From contig JBBAAR010000012.1 of assembly GCA_041658185.1 (NCBI GenBank), positions 20,246 to 84,245 on the forward strand: a stretch of DNA of 64,000 nt. Direction: 5' to 3'. Origin of the DNA: UBA8919 sp041658185. Lineage in GTDB: Bacteria > Elusimicrobiota > UBA8919. The notes under the pieces are model-generated. The model saw nothing but the letters and a program-made list of their open reading frames with translations. It had not been told where the DNA came from and searched no databases. A program made the position numbers and the translations under genes. This document shows positions 15,901-22,806 of the stretch, piece after piece; position 1 is the stretch's first letter; each line of letters begins with the position of its first letter.

Positions 15901-16085
15901 TCCGTCTCCATGACTTCCGGGGACGCACCCTCCCACCCGCACGAAATTGAAAGTACCGGATAATCAACATCCGGGAGCTGGCTTATCCCGAGCCGCGAAA
16001 AAGCGACGAGCCCGAACACGATAATACCTATGACCACCATCCATGCAAAAACCGGGTTTTTAATTGAATTGTCAGATAAAGACAT
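12972..16085 (-). CDS. RND-family efflux transporter (HAE-1 type inner-membrane pump)
   Basis: 1037 residues, a full-length AcrB/MexB-type protomer with twelve membrane helices and two large periplasmic loops. It opens with IKNPVFAWMVVIGIIVFGLVAF and the GISQLPDVDYPV motif. Helix 4 carries the proton-relay pair in LSLVIGIVVDDAIMVLENI, with the following TRHREEG loop. The second half has LLMGIVKKNSILLVDF and CPLRLRPIIMTS. It drives drug or metabolite export by proton antiport. It lies 40 bases after the TolC-like gene. No periplasmic adaptor (HlyD/AcrA) gene exists on either side, which is unusual for this class. GC content is higher than in flanking housekeeping genes. Confidence 0.9.
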   Translation of the reverse strand: MSLSDNSIKNPVFAWMVVIGIIVFGLVAFSRLGISQLPDVDYPVLSISCGWEGASPEVMETEVTNAIEDAIMGIEGVQEVTSSSRRGSTRVSVSFDLSKDINVALQEVQSSLARAQHDLPRDIDPPTISKSNPEDQPILWLSLSGNKPLNYMMEYTRDHLKDQFATIPGVGEVFLGGFADPNLRVWLNAEKMRNSELTVDDITSAIQSEHAEVPAGYIDTGKNEMNIRVVGEASSVKEFASIIIPSRKGSPLWKKFTIGDVAEVEEGTENIRRISRAMGKNTVGLGIRKQRGVNSVKVANSVKAKIKQMQKFLPEGLEIAVRFDTTDFIKESINDMYFVMILSVLLTGCVCWLFLGSFSSAVNVFLMIPMSICGTLFVMYVLGFTLNMFTLLGLSLVIGIVVDDAIMVLENITRHREEGETKVSAAIKGAREITFAAVASTIAILAIFIPVIFMKDVIGKYFLQFGVTISVAIMISLLGALTLTPMYCSQYLTVGHTTGIGKMMERFMEWQKNTYKKSLDWCLENRWKVVIASTALFAGSLFLFKFAKTEFSPPQEISRLMVRVETKVGSSIEYTDMVFKEVEKLISKQQEVEAYFCNIGGNTVNTGQIMLTLKSPKQRAVDKKKKRPLSQQELMPVLRKNLKSVPGVEKVVIQDPSLMSLGGRRGFPIEFTLNGASWDKLAELSKQMAKEMEKSGVMVDVDSDYVLGMPEVNVVPDRQKAALRGVSISAIGNTINALIGGIRSGKYSKSGRRYDIRVQLVEKDRRNVGDISKIWVRNNRGELVCLSDVISIVQKPTLLTITRKDRERAISMYSNLVLGKSQGEALKVIEVIGKKNLPDGYKIVFSGSAKTFKESFSGLYVALILGIFVAYMVLGTQFNSFIHPFTVLIALPFSISGAVIAMIVTGQSLNIFSAIGVILLMGIVKKNSILLVDFTNQRRESGMSVTESLKNACPLRLRPIIMTSVSTIAAAVPPALALGPGAETRVPMAVVIIGGVLLSTLLTLFVVPCVYSLVSVLESRKHRQDVHKALAELSQNK

Positions 16086-16125
16086 AATTTTTAAATATCA
16101 GAAAACCTGATTTCTTCTCTTTCTC

Positions 16126-17367
16126 CTATTGCTCTACTGCATTATCCAAAATTGCCTTGTCACTTTTTACTTGGATTAATGCTTTATCTAAATTGAGTTT
16201 GGCATCCGACATCAAAGTCATTGCCTGTATAACATCAAGGTTATTGACAAGTCCAAGTTTGTAATCTCTCAGTTGGAACTGATAACTCTTCTCGGATTTG
16301 TTAAATGCGTTTTTATAAGCCGTTACCTGATTTATTGAAGAAGCAAGAGTTTTATAAAGTTTTTTCACTTCTGCTGTTGCATCCCTCGTAATAAGTGATA
16401 TTTTATTTTCCAATTCCTGCCGGCGTGAAATCTCTTCCTTCACCTTCCCGCGCAAAATCCCGCCTTGAAATAGAGGCATTTCTAACGTTGCAAGCACATT
16501 CCAGTCGGATGAATTTCCGTTGCGCAAAGTATACCACGAACCGTCAAGGTTCAGTGTCGGCAGCATTGAACCTTCTGTTATCCGCACTTTTGAATTCTGA
16601 ATTATTGCGTCCTGCCGTGCAACTTCTACGTCAGACCTGTTCTTTACGGTTTCCAGATATTTTTCAAGTGTACCTGCATCCTCAACTACAGGGGTGTCGT
16701 CGCTTAATTTTAGAACTGACGAATCCACTCCTATCAGACGCGAAAGAGTTTCTATGTTTTTTGCGCGTTCACCTTCAGTTTTTTCCTGCTGTGCGACGAG
16801 CGTTGCAATCTGGGATTCAACTGCCAGCATTTCACTTTCTCTTGATTTGCCCAGCCGCGCTCTTTCATTCAATTCTTGCATCCGGTCCTGCATTATTTTT
16901 AAAGTATTTTGAATGTTGACTATATTCGTTTCCGCCTGAATGACAGAATAGAAAGATTGTATGACTTCCGCTTTTAGCGTCCGCAGAACACTTTTGGACT
17001 GGAATTCTTCTTTCTTAATATCGTTTTTGGAAAGATTTACTGCCTCTTTTTTACTGAATCCATAGAACAACGGTTGGCTGACAGTAAAGTAAGAATCTGC
17101 CCCCTCACTGTCATTTTCACCGCCTGCGGTATCTTCATAAAATCTTGAATATTTATAACTCAACTCCGGCAGGAGACCACCCTTTGATTGTTTTAACCGT
17201 TGTTCCGCCTGCATACGTTTTTCCGACTGTATTTTAATCTCGTAGCTTTTATCCTGTGCCATATTCAGGCACCGGCTAAGCGTTAAAACGGATACGTTAT
17301 TTTGTTCGCCGATTGCCAAAGAAGCAATTAGAATAAAATATAAAAAACTTAAATTAAACTTTTTCAT
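16126..17367 (-). CDS. TolC-family outer-membrane efflux channel
   Basis: 413 residues with an N-terminal signal peptide (MKKFNLSFLYFILIASLAIG). Two OEP repeats of long amphipathic helices and short strands follow: a first block with LNMAQDKSYEIKIQSEKRMQ and PELSYKYSRFYED, and a second with TLNLDGSWYTLRNGNSSDWN and LEMPLFQGGILRGKVKEE, the typical GG-R region. It forms the trimeric exit duct for the RND pump encoded immediately downstream. The spacing of 40 bases and shared strand support one operon. Confidence 0.88.
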   Translation of the reverse strand: MKKFNLSFLYFILIASLAIGEQNNVSVLTLSRCLNMAQDKSYEIKIQSEKRMQAEQRLKQSKGGLLPELSYKYSRFYEDTAGGENDSEGADSYFTVSQPLFYGFSKKEAVNLSKNDIKKEEFQSKSVLRTLKAEVIQSFYSVIQAETNIVNIQNTLKIMQDRMQELNERARLGKSRESEMLAVESQIATLVAQQEKTEGERAKNIETLSRLIGVDSSVLKLSDDTPVVEDAGTLEKYLETVKNRSDVEVARQDAIIQNSKVRITEGSMLPTLNLDGSWYTLRNGNSSDWNVLATLEMPLFQGGILRGKVKEEISRRQELENKISLITRDATAEVKKLYKTLASSINQVTAYKNAFNKSEKSYQFQLRDYKLGLVNNLDVIQAMTLMSDAKLNLDKALIQVKSDKAILDNAVEQ

Positions 17368-17388
17368 ATAACATATTGGGTGCGAAAT

Positions 17389-17418
17389 AAAACTGCCTAC
17401 CGGCAGGCAGACAGTTTG
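17389..17418 (-). terminator. Probable terminator after the CsgG-like gene
   Basis: AAACTG and CAGTTT enclose CTGCC/GGTAG with a TGCC loop, followed by TTATTT on the minus strand. The same GC-rich core CTGCCTGCCGGTAGGCAG is a palindrome of the type found as dispersed repeats, so it may serve both roles. Confidence 0.5.
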
Positions 17419-17439
17419 TCATCGGAGATTTAAAAATAT

Positions 17440-18174
17440 TTACATCTTGCTATTCTGTTTCATTTGTTTTATTATCTCTTGCATTAGTTTAGAAGAAGCT
17501 TCTTGTGCTGCTAATGTAAGGTTATCGCCGGAACCTGACGCCGATGCACTCCAAAGCAACTCGCCTGTTTCCACAGACACAAGCCGTACTGACATTCCTA
17601 TACTCGCAGGTAAAGTCTCTATTTTGGGAACCAAATAATCTATATAAGAATAGCTGTAACCCGAAATATAATTTTGTGTGTTTGCAATTGTAGTGTTTCC
17701 GTTATGTGCTACCGTTGTGGTTTGTCCAAACATGGGTTCACTTTGCTGTTGAGGCATGTTAACCATAACTGTTTGTTCACGAATATTTGAAAAATTGGTG
17801 AGACTTCCGAATGCCAACGCGTCAACCCCCAGAAGTTTGCCTATTTTACTGATAGTGGCTTGGTCAAACCTGGAAAGATCCAAATCCTGCTCTTTGAGGA
17901 TTTTATTTATCTGGCGACGCTCAACTATATTATAACCTGCTCCAAGCAGATAACTTTCAAAAGTACTTGCTATGATTTCACCTGAACCGGGATATGACGG
18001 ATAATCTATAAATTCAATTAACGCTATGCGATTTATAGGATGAATATAGTAATTTTTATTAAAAAAAACTACAGCGCGGGGTGCACATGCAGAAAACCCT
18101 AACATTAATAGAATAATGAAAAAATTACAGTACATCTTTGAATTAAAAATTTTTGGTCCAATAAATTTATTCAT
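17440..18174 (-). CDS. CsgG-family lipoprotein
   Basis: 244 residues. The N-terminus has a hydrophobic segment ending in a lipobox (LMLGFSAC, cysteine near residue 30), so it is a lipoprotein. The following part matches the CsgG/curli-assembly fold pattern: NRIALIEFIDYPSY, GEIIASTFESYLLGAGYNIVERRQINKILKEQDL (seen in parts), then LGVDALAFGSLTNF and a late VRLVSVETGELLWSAS. Family members form outer-membrane secretion channels or periplasmic regulators. No curli subunit gene is near, so an amyloid role is not supported. Its ATG overlaps the end of the Sel1 gene. Confidence 0.78.
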   Translation of the reverse strand: MNKFIGPKIFNSKMYCNFFIILLMLGFSACAPRAVVFFNKNYYIHPINRIALIEFIDYPSYPGSGEIIASTFESYLLGAGYNIVERRQINKILKEQDLDLSRFDQATISKIGKLLGVDALAFGSLTNFSNIREQTVMVNMPQQQSEPMFGQTTTVAHNGNTTIANTQNYISGYSYSYIDYLVPKIETLPASIGMSVRLVSVETGELLWSASASGSGDNLTLAAQEASSKLMQEIIKQMKQNSKM

Positions 18175-19114
18175 GATATTCTAAAACCTTCGGAACAAAT
18201 GATTTAGCGCGTTGCTTGGCTTCATCTATTTGCGATGTAGTCATAATAGTTTGCAACCTTTTTAAGTTTTCTTCGGCTGGTTTGTCACCGTGTGCCGAAG
18301 CCAAAACATACCACTTGTATGCTTCAATCAAGTCCTTATTTACGCCCAGACCCCGCTCGTAAATACGTCCGAGTTTATACTGCGCAAAGGGACTTCCCTG
18401 CAATGCGGATTTACTATACCATTGGAATGCTTCGTCGTATTTCTGCATGATGCCCCGGCCTGTCTCGCACATCACTGCCAGATTCTGTTCTGCAAATGCG
18501 TTTCCTTTTTCAGCAGCTTTTCTATATAATAACATCGCCTGATTATAATCACGTTTTACACCTAATCCGTGTTCGTAAATAAATCCAAGATTATTTTGAG
18601 CAAAAGGATTATTCCTATCAGATGCCTTCTGGTAGTATTCCTTAGCCTTGCTATAATTTCTGACAACACCTTGACCATTGAAATACATATTGCCCAAATT
18701 GCACAATGCCATTGACTTAACCCAATTGCGAGCATTTACGTTTTCTGCCGCAGTATTGTACCATTCAAATGCCTGCTTATAGTCCTGATTAACTCCATAA
18801 CCGATATAATAAAGATAGCCCAAGTTGTTTTCTGCTACTGCATTTCCCTGTGATGCTGCTTTTCGATACCATTCTATAGCTTTATTATAATCTTGTGAAA
18901 CACCACGACCATGTTCATACATAATTGCAATTCCGCATTGGGCATCGGCATTTCCCTGTTCTGCCACAATGGTAAGAAGCCTTATGGATTCATCGTAATG
19001 TCCTAAGTCATATGCTATCTTGGCATCAGAAAGAGAATCTGCCAGAACTTGTAAATGAATACATAATAATAACAATGTAGTGTAAACAGCAAACAGATAT
19101 AATCGCCGTATCAT
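18167..19114 (-). CDS. Secreted Sel1-repeat protein
   Basis: 315 residues with an N-terminal signal sequence (about 1-25, ending QVLADS). About six Sel1-like repeats follow, each with the A.....G..YE.G.GV..DY..A..WY.KAA..GN pattern, for example IAIMYEHGRGVSQDYNKAIE and LGRIYERGLGVNKDLIEAYK. Sel1 repeats are protein-binding solenoids used in envelope adaptors and regulators. It overlaps the CsgG-like lipoprotein gene, so both probably act together in the periplasm. No catalytic domain is visible. Confidence 0.82.
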   Translation of the reverse strand: MIRRLYLFAVYTTLLLLCIHLQVLADSLSDAKIAYDLGHYDESIRLLTIVAEQGNADAQCGIAIMYEHGRGVSQDYNKAIEWYRKAASQGNAVAENNLGYLYYIGYGVNQDYKQAFEWYNTAAENVNARNWVKSMALCNLGNMYFNGQGVVRNYSKAKEYYQKASDRNNPFAQNNLGFIYEHGLGVKRDYNQAMLLYRKAAEKGNAFAEQNLAVMCETGRGIMQKYDEAFQWYSKSALQGSPFAQYKLGRIYERGLGVNKDLIEAYKWYVLASAHGDKPAEENLKRLQTIMTTSQIDEAKQRAKSFVPKVLEYHE

Positions 19115-19150
19115 AAATTTTTATCCATACCCGTGTTTATTATGGTGTTT

Positions 19151-19321
19151 TCAGGTTAAGCTTATTACAATTTGTTTTTGTTTTTGTTCAAATTTAACTT
19201 TTCCTTCTTTTGAAGTCAAGTTGAAACAATGCGATCTGGCCGAATAACTTCTTCTTACTATATTAGATGCTAGAAACGAAAAAAGGTTTACTCTCCGGTC
19301 TATTAATCTCTTCGCCAGTTT
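19151..19321 (-). pseudogene. Coding-like fragment without a start, unidentified
   Basis: Inside the 326-bp gap between the Sel1 gene and the GIY-YIG gene an open frame of 56 codons runs from a stop at 19322-19324 to a TGA at 19151-19153. It reads RRVNLFSFLASNIVRRSYSA and then CFNLTSKEGKVKFEQ and IVISLT. It has no initiator and no recognised family. It may be the 3' remnant of a mobile or accessory gene, or simply a spurious frame. The rest of the gap holds a 27-bp motif repeated at 48334-48360. Confidence 0.25.
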
Positions 19322-19377
19322 TTAGGAATCGTTTGTCGGCATTCAGGAAAAATGAGACAAATAAAAAAATAGTGTCA

Positions 19378-19404
19378 GATTTCCGTTCAATTATGGAGTA
19401 ATCA
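19378..19404. repeat. 27-bp motif shared with 48334-48360
   Basis: GATTTC, GTT, ATT and TGGAGTAATCA are identical in both copies, 23 of 27 positions in total. It lies in the intergenic gap before the GIY-YIG gene. Confidence 0.55.
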
Positions 19405-19440
19405 AGCAAAATCCAAAAGTAATGATTGCAAAAGTCTATA

Positions 19441-19701
19441 TTATTTTTTACTCGTTGTCAAAGTCAATTTGCGTTCTCTGGGCCAGCGTTTTATCTCTAT
19501 TTCACGTTTCAATGCTGATGACTTGTCGGGTTGTTTTTCCGAATAGACGCATTTCACTGGTGTTTTATTTGAGGTGTATCTTGCGCCGTTGCCGTTATTG
19601 TGTTCGTCAATTCTTCTTTTCAGATTGGATGTGGTTCCGGTGTAAAGCGTGGTATCGGAACATTTAAGGATGTAGACGTAATAAGGCACGGCATTTTTCA
19701 T
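19441..19701 (-). CDS. GIY-YIG endonuclease-domain protein (UPF0213/YhbQ-like)
   Basis: 86 residues, a stand-alone GIY-YIG nuclease domain. The motif is VYILKCSDTTLYTGTTSNLKRRIDEHN, with the two tyrosine-containing strands, the conserved arginine and the EHN histidine. The later ALKREIEIKRWPRERK helix with its glutamate is also typical. Small proteins of this family are widespread and act on nucleic acid, and the precise substrate is unclear. Its start is two codons into a clear MKNAVPYYVYIL beginning. It follows tRNA-Gly and cca on the same strand. Confidence 0.85.
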   Translation of the reverse strand: MKNAVPYYVYILKCSDTTLYTGTTSNLKRRIDEHNNGNGARYTSNKTPVKCVYSEKQPDKSSALKREIEIKRWPRERKLTLTTSKK

Positions 19702-19773
19702 GGGGTTGTTGTCCCTTGCTGCATTCGGGATTAAAATTTTTAATTTTGTATAGGGAACTAAAAAATTTTAATA

Positions 19774-19844
19774 AGCGGGTGATGGGAATCGAACCCACGT
19801 CTCAAGCTTGGGAAGCTTACATACTACCATTGTACTACACCCGC
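19774..19844 (-). tRNA. tRNA-Gly (anticodon CCC)
   Basis: Acceptor GCGGGTG/CACCCGC, D stem GTAC/GTAT, anticodon stem TAAGC/GCTTG with loop TTCCCAA, T arm GTGGG-TTCGATT-CCCAT and discriminator T as usual for bacterial tRNA-Gly. It reads GGG. CCA is not encoded. Confidence 0.93.
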
Positions 19845-19870
19845 AGTAGCATTTGTCAAATTATACAATT

Positions 19871-21316
19871 TTATTTATTTTTGTAAATATGTTTTATGAA
19901 TTTTTCCGCTTCATTTTTTGTTTTAATTTTTTTTAATACTTGCGCTTCTTCCAATTCTTCTAGAATTTTTCCCACGACCGGGCCTTCCGGAATTTTCAGT
20001 ATTTTCATTATCTCAAAACCGTTTAAAAGTTTTTTTGGAACAATTTTTTCTTTTTGCCGGTAGAATTTGTTCAGAAGTTTGTTAGCCATTATTTTGTGAA
20101 GTGTTCTTGTTTTGCCTTTCGGATATGTATAAGCATCGGTGACGGATAAAACAATAAGGTCAATGGCGTCGTCTTGGAGGTCCCTGAAAAATCTCCACGC
20201 CGCCCTGTCGGTTAACTTTTCGGCAGACGTTAGATTCCCTATGCGCATATGGTGTAAGGTCAAGATTTTAAGATATTTTATTTCATTATTTGAAAGTTTT
20301 AAGCGTTTGCCGATAATGTTTATAATATCGCATCCCCTGTCCTCGTGCTCAAAAAATCTTAAACGGCCTTCAATTTTTTTTGCCGATTTAGGTTTTCCGA
20401 TATCATGCAAAAGCGCCGCTAATTTCAGAAGAGTTTTTCTTTTTGTCGTTTTTGATATTTTTTCTTCAAGGTGTGCAGATATTCTTTTAGAAAATTTAGG
20501 AAAAACATTTTTGAAATTTGTACTGTAAAATTCTTCCAGTACTTTTAATGCATCAAAAGAATGTCCCAATAGTCCCATTTTAGGATAGTAACATCTCGCC
20601 GTATTCAAAGTTTCCACCAGTTCCGGCATTATTTCTTTCAACAATCCCGCTTTATAAATTTTAATTATGATGTTATAACTGTTTGTTAACGCAAGCATTA
20701 AAAATAACTCGTTTTGTATTCTTTCATTTGATATGTTTTTAATCTTCCGCGAGTATTTTTTTATGAATTTTTCTGTCTTCGGTTCTATGCTGAAATTTAA
20801 TTGTCCCGCGAAACGGTATGCTCTTAAAAGCCGCAGCGGGTCTTCAACAAAATTTTTCTCGGAAATACATCTTACAATTTTATTTTTTATATCATCCTGC
20901 CCGTTAAAAGGGTCAATGATATTGTCGGTAAGCGGTCTTCTGCGGCGACCAACGGAAGTCCCTGTGGGATAAGCGGCGACCAACGGAAGTCCCTGTGGGA
21001 TAAGCGGTAAAGCCATGGCGTTTATCGTGAAATCCCGCCGTGATAAATCCTCTGAAATATTTTTTCCCTGCATTTTTGAAAAATCATAAATTTCATCATC
21101 TATAACAACCCGATATGTTTTATTGAAATCGTCAAGCACCACAAAACTGCCGTTGGTTTTATCGGCGAATTCCCCCACAATTTTTTTTGTGTTGCCGTCG
21201 GTTGTAAAATCAATATCCTTTGTAATTTTACCTAAAAGTGAATCGCGGATATATCCTCCGACAATCCAGATATTTCGGTTAGCCGTTAAAGATTCCAATT
21301 TTTTGATTTTAAGCAT
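19871..21316 (-). CDS. cca: CCA tRNA nucleotidyltransferase with HD domain
   Basis: 481 residues. The N-terminal nucleotidyltransferase domain has IWIVGGYIRDSLLGK and DIDF (the catalytic acid pair). The RRDFTINAMALPL segment and IIDPFNGQDDIKNKIVR follow, then EDPLRLLRAYRFAGQL. An HD metal site is LAALLHDIGKPKSAKK (about 306-321) with HEDRG downstream. It adds or repairs the 3' CCA, needed here because all five tRNA genes lack it. Between MALPL and LTDNIIDPF lies an extra stretch of about 22 residues encoded by a 31-bp sequence present twice in tandem and read in two frames. It overlaps the ABC gene upstream by eight bases. Confidence 0.92.
   Translation of the reverse strand: MLKIKKLESLTANRNIWIVGGYIRDSLLGKITKDIDFTTDGNTKKIVGEFADKTNGSFVVLDDFNKTYRVVIDDEIYDFSKMQGKNISEDLSRRDFTINAMALPLIPQGLPLVAAYPTGTSVGRRRRPLTDNIIDPFNGQDDIKNKIVRCISEKNFVEDPLRLLRAYRFAGQLNFSIEPKTEKFIKKYSRKIKNISNERIQNELFLMLALTNSYNIIIKIYKAGLLKEIMPELVETLNTARCYYPKMGLLGHSFDALKVLEEFYSTNFKNVFPKFSKRISAHLEEKISKTTKRKTLLKLAALLHDIGKPKSAKKIEGRLRFFEHEDRGCDIINIIGKRLKLSNNEIKYLKILTLHHMRIGNLTSAEKLTDRAAWRFFRDLQDDAIDLIVLSVTDAYTYPKGKTRTLHKIMANKLLNKFYRQKEKIVPKKLLNGFEIMKILKIPEGPVVGKILEELEEAQVLKKIKTKNEAEKFIKHIYKNK
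20942..21003. repeat. Tandem 31-bp duplication inside cca
   Basis: Two identical copies of a 31-bp unit that begins GCGGCGACCAACGGAAGTCC. The unit is not a multiple of three, so on the coding strand the first copy reads LIPQGLPLVAA and the second YPTGTSVGRR. The total insertion keeps the cca frame. Confidence 0.9.
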
Positions 21317-22082
21317 TTATCACCGGTATTGCAGAAATAAGTTTTTTAGTATATGGATTTTCCGGTCTGTTCATAATTTTTTCAGATTGTCCGTATTCAA
21401 CGATTTTTCCGTTCTGCATTATTGCGATATCGTCGGACACGGCATTTAATAAGTTTAAGTCGTGAGAAATAATTATGTAAGAAAGTCCGAGATTTTTTTT
21501 TAAGTCAAGAAAGAGATTCATAATCTGCGCCTGAACTGAAATATCAAGAGATGAAACAGGTTCGTCTGCGATAATAATTTTTGGTTCCGATGCCAAAGCC
21601 CTTGCGATTGCGATTCTCTGTCTTTGTCCTCCAGAAAACTGGTGCGGATATTTTTGCATTGCATCTCCCGATAATCCGACCAGATTTAATACATTAGCGG
21701 CGTTCTCGTCAGTATTTTTTTTTGTTTTTATTGCTTCCTTAATTATAGTGCCTATTGAAAGTTTCGGATTGAGCGACGAAAACGGGTCCTGAAAAATCAT
21801 CTGAATTTTTTTTGATAATTCATATCTTAAATAATTTTTTATGTTTCTATCGTCAATAAAAATTTCACCGGAATCGTAACCCAGAAGTCCTGCAATAATT
21901 TTAGCGAGAGTGGTCTTGCCGCTTCCGGATTCTCCCGCCAACCCGACGATTTCCCCCTTTTTAAGTTCAATTGAAACATTATCCACTGCTCGGATATCGG
22001 CGGTCTTATTTGAAAAAAAGTTTTTCTCAATGCAAAAGTTTTTATTTACATTAACCGTTTTTAATATAAAATTATTCAACAT
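21309..22082 (-). CDS. Oligopeptide/dipeptide ABC transporter ATP-binding protein (OppF/DppF type)
   Basis: 257 residues. Walker A is GESGSGKTTLAK (about 54-65), the Q-loop MIFQDPFSSLNP, the signature FSGGQRQRIAIARAL, Walker B IIIADEPVSSLD and the H-loop IIISHDLN. Together with the OppD-type ATPase at 23563 and the two permeases it energises peptide uptake. It is slightly short because the C-terminal OppF tail is minimal. It is separated from the other transporter genes by two L,D-transpeptidase-family genes and overlaps both its upstream neighbour and cca. Confidence 0.9.
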   Translation of the reverse strand: MLNNFILKTVNVNKNFCIEKNFFSNKTADIRAVDNVSIELKKGEIVGLAGESGSGKTTLAKIIAGLLGYDSGEIFIDDRNIKNYLRYELSKKIQMIFQDPFSSLNPKLSIGTIIKEAIKTKKNTDENAANVLNLVGLSGDAMQKYPHQFSGGQRQRIAIARALASEPKIIIADEPVSSLDISVQAQIMNLFLDLKKNLGLSYIIISHDLNLLNAVSDDIAIMQNGKIVEYGQSEKIMNRPENPYTKKLISAIPVINA

Positions 22083-22806
22083 AAAGTTTATTCCCGATAA
22101 AAACAGAATTGTAAAGTTTTTTCATATCTTTTATGTTCAACTGGATGCAGACATGGTTGATTGTATCGTGCTGCTGAATGTTTTTTGTGAAATCATGGAT
22201 TATGAGAAAATCGGTAAAGTAAATTGCATGGTTTCCGAGAGCGCCGACCATAATCCGTTCGGCGGAATTTTCAGCCGGTATTTCTTTCGTAATATCCTCA
22301 TATGTCCATTTCGGTTTTATCGGTGCCGGGTTTTTTTCTTTGGCAAGTATTTTAAGCATTTTTCTGTTTATCTCACTTTTTGAGAAGGCCGTTACGAATT
22401 TTTTTGAGACGACAATATCAGATGATATTTTTCCGTTTTTGACAAGTTTCAAGAGATTTGATTTAGTATCAAAAATAATTTTTGTTGTGAGTATATTCAA
22501 ATGTCCGTTCAATAAACGGTTTTCTTTTAGTAATATTTTATTCTGTTCAACGAGTGATTTTTTTTCTTCTTCAATCTGAGGAAGCAAATCCGTTTTTATT
22601 ATTTCCTTATCGCTATAAACCGACTGCTTAATTACGGTTTCATATTTTTTTTGGTTTGACAGCATTGCAAGTTGTTTTTTTAATTCTGCGATTTCACTTT
22701 CAATTGCCTTGGTATAATTTGGAAGTTTTATATGAATAAAAATAGAAACTGCTATAATGAGCAAAACTATAAATCTGAATAAATTTTTGAAAAATTTAAT
22801 AAACAT
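22072..22806 (-). CDS. Membrane-anchored L,D-transpeptidase-like paralogue with altered active site
   Basis: 244 residues from the start MFIKFFKN, chosen because it begins just before a transmembrane helix (FIVLLIIAVSIFIHI). The frame can extend 19 codons further without support. A coiled-coil (IESEIAELKKQLAML) follows, and then a C-terminal region that aligns with the neighbouring L,D-transpeptidase: KWTYEDITKEIP versus DWAFVEEKKEIP, ALGNHAIYF versus ELGKYALDL. The catalytic SHGCVRL is NHVCIQL here. Histidine and cysteine are kept but the glycine and arginine are lost and the upstream HGT motif is IIHDF. It may be an inactive partner or bind rather than cut peptides. It overlaps both neighbours. 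Confidence 0.6.
   Translation of the reverse strand: MFIKFFKNLFRFIVLLIIAVSIFIHIKLPNYTKAIESEIAELKKQLAMLSNQKKYETVIKQSVYSDKEIIKTDLLPQIEEEKKSLVEQNKILLKENRLLNGHLNILTTKIIFDTKSNLLKLVKNGKISSDIVVSKKFVTAFSKSEINRKMLKILAKEKNPAPIKPKWTYEDITKEIPAENSAERIMVGALGNHAIYFTDFLIIHDFTKNIQQHDTINHVCIQLNIKDMKKLYNSVFIGNKLYVE

Noticed and set aside
12972..17367. Horizontal acquisition of the TolC-RND pair as a genomic island
   Set aside because: GC is higher than nearby, but no integrase, insertion sequence or boundary repeats are seen; higher GC may reflect expression or protein type.
17440..19114. Curli secretion locus
   Set aside because: Only a CsgG-like protein is present; no CsgA/B/E/F-like genes.
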